From: Acidithiobacillus ferruginosus
GTDB lineage: Bacteria > Pseudomonadota > Gammaproteobacteria > Acidithiobacillales > Acidithiobacillaceae
Direction of reading: 5' to 3'
DNA length: 11,778 bases
Assembly (NCBI RefSeq): GCF_018854495.1
Contig: NZ_JABBDR010000112.1
Coordinates: forward strand, 1 to 11,778
The notes under the pieces were generated by a model. It saw only the letters and a list, made by a program, of their open reading frames with translations, did no database searches and was not told the origin of the DNA. Shown here piece by piece: positions 1 through 6,458 of the stretch (position 1 is the first letter of the stretch; each line of letters opens with the position of its first letter). A program made the position numbers and the translations under genes.

Positions 1-97
1 TAGATTTGAACCCGCAGCGACAGGATAAAAAGGCTGCTTAAAAAATGGGAGACGCGACAACTACCTTGACAGACGCCGCCGGGAGACCAATGAGGGG

Positions 98-328
98 ATG
101 GCGTTTTCCCATAACCTACTGCTTGATGCACTGATTGCGCTTACGCAGGGAGACACCGGAACCGTTGGCGCTTATTCACCGGTCTTCGCGCGTGGCACCC
201 CCATGGAACAAGTGCATGCCGAGATCAAGCAACTGAGTCTTCGCTATCCGCTTCGGATTGCCGACCCGATTTATTGTGACCCGGATACGGGTGCTTTGTC
301 CTTACAGGACGAACTGTCATGCCATTGA
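98..328 (+). CDS. Hypothetical protein, 76 aa, upstream of pyrC
   Basis: I do not recognise this protein. It runs from the first ATG in its frame (no earlier ATG, GTG or TTG after the in-frame stop at 26-28) to a TGA 67 bp before pyrC. The product is soluble-looking, with a hydrophobic first helix (residues 5-16, ending in LIALTQGD), a central helix rich in charged residues (about 36-48) and an Asp/Pro-rich tail containing DPIYCDPDTG. There is no signal peptide, membrane segment or metal-binding pattern beyond two scattered Cys. The ribosome site is poor: GAGG lies only a base or two before the ATG. Codon choice resembles the neighbouring genes, and the orientation would let it be co-transcribed with pyrC. 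It may be a genuine small gene, a remnant, or chance. Confidence 0.4.
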   Translation: MAFSHNLLLDALIALTQGDTGTVGAYSPVFARGTPMEQVHAEIKQLSLRYPLRIADPIYCDPDTGALSLQDELSCH

Positions 329-395
329 AAAAATGAACACGGTAAAACCCGACCCGGATGGTTATACTCCGACTTTATGCGCCAGGAAGGTACCC

Positions 396-1433
396 ATGGT
401 GAAGCGACTGACGCTCATACGCCCCGACGATTGGCATCTCCATCTTCGGGATGGCGCGATGATGGCGGCGGCACTCCCCGACACCGCGAGGTGCTTTGCG
501 CGCGCCATTGTCATGCCCAATCTTCAACCCCCCATCACGACAGTCGATTTGGCGCAGGACTATCGCGACCGCATCCTCGCGGCACTCCCAGCGGATATGC
601 GCTTCGAGCCGCTCATGACCCTTTATCTCACGGACAATATGCCGGTGTCCGAGATCGGGAAGGCCAGAGCAAGCGGCTTCGTGCACGCGGTCAAGTACTA
701 CCCAACCGGGGCGACCACCCATTCCGAGCATGGCGTGACCGATCTGAAGCGTGCCTATTCAGTGCTCGCGGCGATGGAAAAGCAGGATCTGCCGTTGTTG
801 CTGCACGGCGAAGTGACCGATCCGACCGTGGACGTGTTTGACCGTGAGGCGGTGTTCATTGACCGGCACCTCATGCCCTTGACGCGCGATTTTCCCGGCC
901 TGCGCATGGTGCTGGAGCACATCACCACACGCGCGGCGGTCGAGTTCGTTCGGCAGGCCCCCGACAACGTCGCCGCGACGATTACCGCACACCATTTGCT
1001 GCTCAACCGCAACGCGCTATTCGAGGGCGGGTTACGGCCACATTATTACTGCCTGCCGCTCCTGAAGCGGGAGACGCAGCGCTCAGCGCTTATCGCCGCC
1101 GCCACGAGCGGCAACCCGAAGTTTTTTCTCGGCACCGACAGCGCGCCGCATCCGCGCCAGGCCAAGGAGTCCGCCTGCGGCTGTGCCGGCATCTATAGCG
1201 CGCATGCCGCAATGGAACTGTATGCCGAAATTTTTGAGCGCGCCGGTGCGCTCGACCGCCTGGAGGCCTTCGCGAGCTTCCACGGACCCGATTTCTACCG
1301 ACTGCCGCGCAACAGGGACACCCTCACCCTGGAGCAGCGGATCTGGACGGTGCCCGAAGAACTGCATTTCGGGCAGGACACGGTGGTGCCATTGCACGCC
1401 GGCAAAACGATGGCGTGGGCAGTGCTGACATAA
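396..1433 (+). CDS. pyrC: Dihydroorotase, class II (PyrC)
   Basis: Catalyses the reversible cyclisation of N-carbamoyl-L-aspartate to L-dihydroorotate, the third step of de novo pyrimidine synthesis, in the cytosol. I chose the ATG at 396 because AGGAAGG (384-390) stands five bases before it and because it gives a 345-aa protein, close to the 348 aa of E. coli PyrC. With this start the binuclear zinc ligands fall at family positions shifted by two: His14 and His16 in the WHLHLRDG motif, Lys100 (the carboxylated lysine, in VKYYPTGATT), His137 (LLLHGEV), His175 (LEHITTR) and Asp248 (GTDSAPHP). The loop THSEHGVTD is also present. The frame stays open further upstream to 258, but that extension lacks family similarity. 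ilvD follows 78 bp later on the same strand. TATACT at 363-368 could be a -10 box, but I see no matching -35. Confidence 0.96.
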   Translation: MVKRLTLIRPDDWHLHLRDGAMMAAALPDTARCFARAIVMPNLQPPITTVDLAQDYRDRILAALPADMRFEPLMTLYLTDNMPVSEIGKARASGFVHAVKYYPTGATTHSEHGVTDLKRAYSVLAAMEKQDLPLLLHGEVTDPTVDVFDREAVFIDRHLMPLTRDFPGLRMVLEHITTRAAVEFVRQAPDNVAATITAHHLLLNRNALFEGGLRPHYYCLPLLKRETQRSALIAAATSGNPKFFLGTDSAPHPRQAKESACGCAGIYSAHAAMELYAEIFERAGALDRLEAFASFHGPDFYRLPRNRDTLTLEQRIWTVPEELHFGQDTVVPLHAGKTMAWAVLT

Positions 1434-1502
1434 GCCAGCAGCGTGTCGGCCGCCAGGATTCCGTAAATTTCCGCTGTATTTTGCCGCGGCTTACACATAC
1501 TC

Positions 1503-1509
1503 AGGAGGG
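1503..1509 (+). promoter_or_regulatory. Ribosome binding site of ilvD
   Basis: AGGAGGG is a near-consensus Shine-Dalgarno sequence. It is only two bases from the first ATG (1512) but five from the second (1515). The second ATG is therefore the more likely initiator, and the product would start MSDNRRS. Confidence 0.6.
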
Positions 1510-1514
1510 TAATG

Positions 1515-3188
1515 ATGTCTGACAACCGCAGAAGCAAAACCATCACGCAGGGCGTGCAACGCTCGCCCAACCGGGCCCTGCTGCGTGCGGTGGGGTTTGG
1601 TGATCGGGACTTCGACAAACCTATCGTCGGCGTGGCGAATGCGCACAGCAGCATCACCCCTTGCAATATCGGCATCGGCGCGCTTGCCACGCGTGCGGAA
1701 GCGGCACTCAAGGCGGCTGGGGCGATGCCGCAAACCTTTGGCACCATCACCATTTCCGATGGTATTTCGATGGGTACCACCGGCATGAAATATTCGCTGG
1801 TGTCACGCGAAGTGATTGCCGACTCCATTGAAACGGTGTGTCAGGGCCAGAGCATGGACGGCGTGCTCGCCCTCGGCGGCTGCGACAAGAACATGCCGGG
1901 CGCAATGATCGCCATCGCCCGCATGAACATTCCGGCAGTTTTCGTTTATGGCGGCACCATCAAGCCGGGCCACTACCGGGGCCAAGATCTGACCATCATG
2001 AGTGCCTTTGAGGCGGTGGGGCAATACACCGTCCATAAAATTGACGACGAAGAACTGCTGGAAATCGAGCGTCGCGCCTGCCCTGGCGCGGGCTCCTGCG
2101 GCGGCATGTATACCGCCAACACCATGTCTTCCATCTTCGAAGCCATGGGCATGAGCTTGCCGTACTCCTCCACCATGGCGACGGAGGATGCGGAAAAAGC
2201 GGAGAGTGCGGCACAGTCCGCAGAGGTATTGGTAAGCGCCATCCGAAAGCAAATCCTGCCGCGCCAGATATTGACGCGGCAGGCGTTTGAAAACGCCATT
2301 GCGGTGGCCATGGCCGTGGGCGGCTCCACCAACGCGGTATTGCATCTGCTGGCCATTGCGCATGCGGCACAGGTACCACTCACCCTTGATGATTTCGAGG
2401 CCATGCGTGGGCGTGTGCCGGTACTCTGCGACCTGAAACCATCGGGCCGTTACGTCGCTACCGATCTGCATCGCGCGGGCGGCATTCCCCAGGTGATGAA
2501 AATACTGCTCGCCCACGGCGTGTTGCACGGCGATGCGCTGACCATCAGCGGTCAGACGCTTGCAGAAGTTTTGCAGGATGTGCCGAGCGAAGCGCGTACG
2601 GATCAGGAGGTGATACGCTCGTGGAACAATCCCATTTATGCCCAAGGGCACCTTGCCATCCTGAAGGGGAATCTCGCGCCGGAAGGTGCTGTGGCGAAAA
2701 TAACCGGCTTTATAACGCACAAGATTACTGGTCCGGCACGGGTTTTTGAATCCGAGGAGTCGTGCATGGAAGCGGTCCTGGCGCAGAAAATCAAGCCCGG
2801 CGATGTCGTGGTCATCCGCTACGAAGGACCCAAAGGCGGCCCCGGCATGCGCGAAATGTTGTCTCCCACCTCGGCGATCATCGGTGAAGGACTGGGCGAT
2901 TCGGTCGGCCTCATTACCGACGGTCGCTTTTCCGGGGCGACATACGGCATGGTGGTCGGTCATGTCGCGCCGGAAGCTGCAGTGGGGGGCACGATTGCCC
3001 TCGTCATCGAGGGCGACTCGGTGACTATAGATCCCGAACAGCGTTTGCTGCAACTCAATGTGTCTGATGAAGAAATAGAACGCCGCCGCGCCGTCTGGCA
3101 AGCACCCGCACCGCGCCACACGCGCGGTGTATTGGCGAAGTACGCCAAATTGGTTTCCTCGGCCAGTAAGGGGGCCGTAACAGATTGA
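1515..3188 (+). CDS. ilvD: Dihydroxy-acid dehydratase (IlvD)
   Basis: Dehydrates 2,3-dihydroxy-isovalerate and 2,3-dihydroxy-3-methylvalerate to the 2-keto acids, the penultimate step of valine and isoleucine synthesis. The 557-aa product has the family length for the shorter IlvD group. Numbered from the second Met, the three iron-sulfur cysteines are Cys50 (ITPCNIG), Cys123 ([10 protein letters not shown]) and Cys195 ([14 protein letters not shown]). [26 protein letters not shown] and the catalytic-serine motif TDGRFSGAT are all intact. The three-cysteine pattern fits the Fe-S dehydratase family; whether the cluster is 2Fe-2S or 4Fe-4S cannot be decided here. The ATG at 1512 is an alternative start but sits too close to the ribosome site. 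The gene ends 3 bp from the stop codon of the convergent sua5 gene, with no clear terminator between them. Confidence 0.96.
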   Translation: MSDNRRSKTITQGVQRSPNRALLRAVGFGDRDFDKPIVGVANAHSSITPCNIGIGALATRAEAALKAAGAMPQTFGTITISDGISMGTTGMKYSLVSREVIADSIETVCQGQSMDGVLALGGCDKNMPGAMIAIARMNIPAVFVYGGTIKPGHYRGQDLTIMSAFEAVGQYTVHKIDDEELLEIERRACPGAGSCGGMYTANTMSSIFEAMGMSLPYSSTMATEDAEKAESAAQSAEVLVSAIRKQILPRQILTRQAFENAIAVAMAVGGSTNAVLHLLAIAHAAQVPLTLDDFEAMRGRVPVLCDLKPSGRYVATDLHRAGGIPQVMKILLAHGVLHGDALTISGQTLAEVLQDVPSEARTDQEVIRSWNNPIYAQGHLAILKGNLAPEGAVAKITGFITHKITGPARVFESEESCMEAVLAQKIKPGDVVVIRYEGPKGGPGMREMLSPTSAIIGEGLGDSVGLITDGRFSGATYGMVVGHVAPEAAVGGTIALVIEGDSVTIDPEQRLLQLNVSDEEIERRRAVWQAPAPRHTRGVLAKYAKLVSSASKGAVTD

Positions 3189-3191
3189 ACG

Positions 3192-4178
3192 TTAGAAACG
3201 AGAGGCTGTATGCGCTGATGCGGCGCGCGTCAGTCGGTCGCTTACGGCCTGCCAGTCGGCGCCGCTGGGTGGTGCCTCGATCAGCAGACCATCGAGCCCT
3301 TGCTGATCCAGAGCGCGCAACTGCGCGTAGAGTTCGCGGGCCCACCCTGTCGGATGCGGCGGCATATGGTGCCGGAGACAGGATTCGGGCAGCTGCGTGG
3401 CGGACATCGCCAGCACTCCGATGCGTTGCCCCTGCCTGAGGCGCCGGCATATTTCCGCTTTCAGATGCCCCGTCGGCACCAAGTAGAGAGGGGTTCTTGG
3501 GGCGTAATGGGAGCGCAGCATCCCCGGTGCCCGTGGCGCATTGTTTTCCGGTGATGCGACGGGCTGCTCCAGGACAGCTTCGATCTCAGCAATCGTAATC
3601 GCGCCTGGACGCAGCAGCCGGGGCTGCTGCCCGCTCAGGTCGAGAATGGTGGACTCAATGCCGACCCGACAAGGTCCGCCATTCAGAAGGATATCCACGG
3701 CATCGCCTAGCTCCTCGCGCACGTGTGCTGCGGTGGTGGGGCTTATCTGGCCAAAAAGGTTGGCCGAAGGAGCAGCGATGCCGCCGCCAAAAACTTCGAG
3801 CAGCGCCAGGGCGAGGGGATGATCGGGAACTCGCAATCCTACCGTATCCTGACCGCCGGTCACCATATCGGGCAAACGGCAGGCGCGGCGCAGGATCACG
3901 GTGAGTGGACCTGGCCAATAACGCTGCGCGAGGCGAAAGGCCGCTGGCGGAATATCCCTGGACCATCGGCCAAGAGGGTCACTATGCGCCATGTGAACGA
4001 TCAGCGGATGGTCGGCTGGCCTGCCCTTTGCCGCAAAAATGCGGGCCACGGCTGCGGGGTTTTCCGCATCGGCCCCGAGGCCGTAGACCGTCTCAGTGGG
4101 GAAGGCGACGAGGCCACCACGGTGCAGGACAGCCGCAGCTTCCTGCACTGTGGCGCGAAATTTCTTACTCGAAGTCAT
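3192..4178 (-). CDS. sua5: L-threonylcarbamoyladenylate synthase, Sua5/TsaC2 type
   Basis: Makes threonylcarbamoyl-AMP from threonine, bicarbonate and ATP, the first step of t6A37 modification of tRNAs that read ANN codons. At 328 aa it is the long two-domain Sua5 form. The YrdC domain (about residues 8-200) carries PTETVYGLG (27-35), KGRPADHPL (51-59) and the later SANLFGQISPT segment. A linker with APGMLRSHYAPRTPLYLV leads into the C-terminal Sua5 domain (about 235-328). The ATG at 4178 is preceded by GGGGAG about ten bases upstream, which lies inside the end of the preceding 64-codon ORF. The gene is the last of the minus-strand run and converges on ilvD. It is a housekeeping function, so its place at the end of a carboxysome operon is notable. 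Confidence 0.92.
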   Translation of the reverse strand: MTSSKKFRATVQEAAAVLHRGGLVAFPTETVYGLGADAENPAAVARIFAAKGRPADHPLIVHMAHSDPLGRWSRDIPPAAFRLAQRYWPGPLTVILRRACRLPDMVTGGQDTVGLRVPDHPLALALLEVFGGGIAAPSANLFGQISPTTAAHVREELGDAVDILLNGGPCRVGIESTILDLSGQQPRLLRPGAITIAEIEAVLEQPVASPENNAPRAPGMLRSHYAPRTPLYLVPTGHLKAEICRRLRQGQRIGVLAMSATQLPESCLRHHMPPHPTGWARELYAQLRALDQQGLDGLLIEAPPSGADWQAVSDRLTRAASAHTASRF

Positions 4179-4181
4179 GGT

Positions 4182-4376
4182 TTAGTTGCTCCCCGCCGCG
4201 GCTGGCAGCGCCGAACGCTGGTCATGAGAGGACCACTCCCACCGCTGCCGGTAGAGTCTCAGCCAGACAGTGTTTCGGCCAATAAAGACTAGATTTGGGT
4301 TGTAGGTGGGCGGGTGTATCTCTTTGTCTTCAGCCAGCGCCCTGTTCACATCACACAGAATGGCCCTCTGATTCAT
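4182..4376 (-). CDS. Possible small protein, 64 aa, between bioD and sua5
   Basis: Unrecognised ORF that fills the gap between bioD and sua5 exactly. Its ATG overlaps the bioD stop as ATGA, and its TAA is three bases from the sua5 ATG. It has no Shine-Dalgarno of its own, so translation would depend on ribosomes finishing bioD. The product has an acidic-to-mixed N-terminal half (NRALAEDKE), then a basic, Trp-rich stretch with three Trp between about residues 40 and 50 (WLRLYRQRWEW), and an Ala-rich tail. There is no signal peptide or known motif. It uses AGG twice plus ATA, CTA and AGA, codons that the neighbouring genes largely avoid. It could be a coupled gene, a transferred or decaying fragment, or an untranslated spacer that is open by chance. 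Confidence 0.33.
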   Translation of the reverse strand: MNQRAILCDVNRALAEDKEIHPPTYNPNLVFIGRNTVWLRLYRQRWEWSSHDQRSALPAAAGSN

Positions 4377-5155
4377 TCATGCGCAGCACAGTTTGCGTTA
4401 GAGTTCGCTTTTGGCGTGGCGTGGGTGGCCGCAAGCCGATTGGCCAAGCCGTGAAGAAACGGACCAATGGCCGTCCACGCGGGTGCCTGGTGCCCCGGCC
4501 GATGCGGCACCCGCTCCACCGGACAGTCCAGCCAGTGCGCCACGTCTGCGACGTTATCCATAAGCAGATCGGTCATCGGCCCCGCTTGATTGAGCACCAC
4601 GCCAACCAGTGGTAATGCCCGGTGCTGTAATACCTCCACAGTGAGCAGGGTGTGGTTGATGACGCCGAGGCGATCGGCGGCTACTACCAGCACCGGCAGC
4701 CGCAGTGCGGCGGCCAAGTCGGCGTTGGTAGTTCCCGCCGCCAGCGGGGAGAGCAGGCCGCCAGCCCCTTCCACCAGCAAGAAGTCGTCTGCGCCAATGC
4801 CCGACTGGCAAGCGGTTACCAGTTGATCCAGATTCAGCGTCCGACCCTCCAGGGCAGCAGCCCGCTCCGGTGAGAACGCCGCCCGCAGTGGATAAGCACA
4901 AACCTGTTGCAGCGATTCGGTACTGCCCGCAGCCTCCCAGAGCGCGACAGCGTCCTGGGGCAGCAGGCCATCCTCGCCCGGGGCACACCCGGATTCCACC
5001 GGTTTGCGCGGGCGCACCAATAGGCCCCGCTGCACCAGGAGACGGGTCAGTGCCGCAGCCACCCAGGTTTTGCCGACGCCCGTGTCAGTACCAGTAACAA
5101 AAAGTCCGGTGAGGCCTGCCATATCCGACTCAACGGCGTATTGAATGCTTTTCAT
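4373..5155 (-). CDS. bioD: Dethiobiotin synthetase (BioD)
   Basis: ATP-dependent carboxylation of 7,8-diaminopelargonic acid with CO2 to form the ureido ring of dethiobiotin, the penultimate step of biotin synthesis. The 260-aa product shows the P-loop GTDTGVGKT (residues 22-30), the KPVESG substrate segment (Lys51), LLVEGAGGLLSPL (Glu129) and the VVLNQ guanine/adenine-proximal strand. The first ATG overlaps the stop of the upstream aldolase-like gene as ATGA, with only a weak GGAAAG before it. This implies translational coupling. An internal Met12 (MAGLTGLFVTGTD) would give the more usual length at the N-terminus and is a possible alternative start. The C-terminal tail (THATPKANSNANCAAHE) is low-complexity and longer than in E. 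coli BioD. No other bio gene is in the window. Confidence 0.94.
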   Translation of the reverse strand: MKSIQYAVESDMAGLTGLFVTGTDTGVGKTWVAAALTRLLVQRGLLVRPRKPVESGCAPGEDGLLPQDAVALWEAAGSTESLQQVCAYPLRAAFSPERAAALEGRTLNLDQLVTACQSGIGADDFLLVEGAGGLLSPLAAGTTNADLAAALRLPVLVVAADRLGVINHTLLTVEVLQHRALPLVGVVLNQAGPMTDLLMDNVADVAHWLDCPVERVPHRPGHQAPAWTAIGPFLHGLANRLAATHATPKANSNANCAAHE

Positions 5156-6333
5156 AAGCTTTCCATGGCGTAGTCGATGCTGATTTCTCTGTCTGCCACG
5201 GGCCGGAAACGCCGGTTGGTGAAGGCTGCATAGTCAGGGTGCCTATGGTAGGAATCAATCACTTCCGGTGCCGCAAAACGCACCTGCCAGCAGTAGCGGT
5301 ATTGAGCGTGTTCTCTCATCGCCTTACCCGTAATCACTGACCGCACTCCCGGAATGGTGCTCAGCGTCTGCTGCCCCTCGATCATCATCGCGGTCACTTC
5401 TTTTTCAGAAATACCAATTACATTATGGATAATCAGGTGTTCCACGGGTGCCCAGGGTCGACAGCATGCCAACACCTCGGCGGCCCTCCCGGCAGCACCC
5501 CACACGCGCATACAGCGTTCGGCCTCGGCACTGATCGCCGCACCAACGCCCTGAACCAAATCCAGGTAGCCAGCACCCGGCGCCGATCTTGCCTGGGCGC
5601 GGATCGCCGCGTTCGCGGCTTCAGCCAAAGCTGTAAAATAGTTGATCTTGGCCACGCCATGGACAATGAGTCGCCGAAATTGGTCATCGTCGATCCGGAC
5701 CCTGCAGTGGATTGCCAGCGGAATACCAAGTGCGCGGTTGATGCTGCGAAGGCGCTGAATATCCAGCTTGGCTTTACTATTTGGACAGATCTGTTCCGCT
5801 CCAATGGACACCTCGAGGAAGTCTACTCCCGTGCGCTCGACAAAGCCTTTCGCCTCGGCCACAGTGGTGTAGGGTAACGTGGCAGGATGCCCTTGGGCGT
5901 TTATATCCGTTGCATCCGGGATGTAACCCAAATCTCCTTCGACAGGCACACCGCAGGCGTGGGCCATCTCGACTACGGTCTTTGTATGCGCCAGGTTATC
6001 GGAGAAAGTCGACTGGGAGGCGTCCACCATCACGCCGTTGCAGCCCAGGCGGATGGCCCGCACCGCCGCCTCCAGGTTCGCTCCACGGTCAAGATGAAGG
6101 GCCACCGGTACCGAACTACGGCGAGCCGCTGCCTCCACCCCTGACATCAGCAGTTCGAAGGCGTAGTGCTCCAGTTGCGACTCGGCCAGAGAAAGGATTA
6201 CGGGTGCGCGAGACCGCTCGGCAGCGGCCATGACGCCCTCAACGAACTCCAGACTCACGACGTCGAAAGCACCTACCGCGTATCCATGCGCATAGGCATG
6301 GTTCAGCAGATCTTTCATGTGCACCAAAGACAT
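5152..6333 (-). CDS. Class II aldolase-like protein with altered metal site, fused to a C-terminal Dabb domain
   Basis: Residues 1-290 follow the class II fructose/tagatose-bisphosphate aldolase fold closely: start MSLVHMKDLL, AYAVGAFDV-type first strand, VPVALHLD (75-82), NGVMVDAS (99-106), PVEGDLGYIPD, and KINYFTA (229-235). The active site is not standard. The zinc histidine after HLD is Arg83. The GTAHG motif reads GAEQI, so the second zinc histidine is Gln181. The third, His209, remains, but the following GGSG phosphate loop is CRVR, and the usual ELG acidic residue is Asp134. Residues about 296-393 look like a Dabb (stress-responsive A/B barrel) domain: VEHLIIHNV, IPGVRSV, SYHRHPDYAAF and a final IDYAM strand. 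Start: GGGGGA stands seven bases before the ATG. Annotation pipelines would call it fba or cbbA, but aldolase activity is doubtful. It overlaps bioD by four bases. Confidence 0.85.
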   Translation of the reverse strand: MSLVHMKDLLNHAYAHGYAVGAFDVVSLEFVEGVMAAAERSRAPVILSLAESQLEHYAFELLMSGVEAAARRSSVPVALHLDRGANLEAAVRAIRLGCNGVMVDASQSTFSDNLAHTKTVVEMAHACGVPVEGDLGYIPDATDINAQGHPATLPYTTVAEAKGFVERTGVDFLEVSIGAEQICPNSKAKLDIQRLRSINRALGIPLAIHCRVRIDDDQFRRLIVHGVAKINYFTALAEAANAAIRAQARSAPGAGYLDLVQGVGAAISAEAERCMRVWGAAGRAAEVLACCRPWAPVEHLIIHNVIGISEKEVTAMMIEGQQTLSTIPGVRSVITGKAMREHAQYRYCWQVRFAAPEVIDSYHRHPDYAAFTNRRFRPVADREISIDYAMESL

Positions 6334-6443
6334 AACGCTATCCCCCGAATGAATCCTTTACGGAAAGATTTCCGTTCCGATCGTCGCATCACAGGATCCA
6401 CCTCCTGTAATGCCTGACCCTGAACAAAGCGCTCACCCATCAT
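6315..6443 (-). CDS. Possible small ORF or leader peptide, up to 42 aa, before the aldolase-like gene
   Basis: An open frame in phase with cbbO but beyond its stop. It begins at ATGATG (6443) or, more plausibly for initiation, at a GTG (6392) eight bases after a perfect AGGAGG (6401-6406). From the first ATG the peptide is 42 aa, with a central VQGQALQEVDPV segment and a very basic part (MRRSERKSFRKGFIRG). It ends 16 bases inside the aldolase-like gene, where its TGA forms an ATGA with Met6 of that gene. No family is recognised. The strong ribosome site with no annotated gene behind it is the only real argument. It could be a coupled micro-protein, a translated leader, or chance. Confidence 0.22.
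   Translation of the reverse strand: MMGERFVQGQALQEVDPVMRRSERKSFRKGFIRGIALCLWCT
6360..6375. repeat. Inverted repeat upstream of the aldolase-like gene
   Basis: ACGGAAA-GA-TTTCCGT is a perfect 7-bp inverted repeat with a two-base centre, 27 bases before the ATG of the aldolase-like gene. As RNA it could fold only with a larger loop (ACGGA/TCCGT). As DNA it has the symmetry of an operator. There is no following T tract, so it is not an intrinsic terminator. No regulator can be assigned. Confidence 0.35.
6391..6408 (-). promoter_or_regulatory. Hairpin that encloses a consensus Shine-Dalgarno
   Basis: On the minus-strand transcript ACAGGA pairs with TCCTGT around the six-base loop GGTGGA. The AGGAGG at 6406-6401 is half in the stem and half in the loop, so folding would partly hide it. 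It lies in the 125-bp gap between cbbO and the aldolase-like gene. The stem is short (6 bp), so its importance is uncertain. Confidence 0.28.
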
Positions 6444-6458
6444 CGTACGGCAGGTTTT

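Noticed and set aside
1..97. Possible 3' end of an upstream plus-strand gene (a frame ending at 39-41 reads DLNPQRQDKKAA) and a TTGACA at 66-71.
   Set aside because: Too little sequence to recognise a gene, another frame also ends nearby at 26-28, and the TTGACA lacks a fitting -10 box at 16-18 bp.
363..368. TATACT as a -10 box for pyrC.
   Set aside because: No -35-like hexamer at the right distance; TTGAAA at 325-330 is 32 bases away. A single hexamer is not enough to call a promoter.
258..395. 46-codon N-terminal extension of PyrC.
   Set aside because: The ATG at 396 has the good ribosome site and gives the family length and ligand positions; the extension resembles no PyrC.
1803..3119. 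Long 438-codon open frame opposite ilvD.
   Set aside because: Antisense shadow of a GC-rich gene with complete IlvD motifs; its own translation is low-complexity His/Gly/Arg-rich and has no recognisable motif.
3215..3233. Hairpin CTGATGC/GCGTCAG after ilvD as a rho-independent terminator.
   Set aside because: One G-T wobble in a 7-bp stem and no T tract after it; it also lies inside the sua5 coding region.
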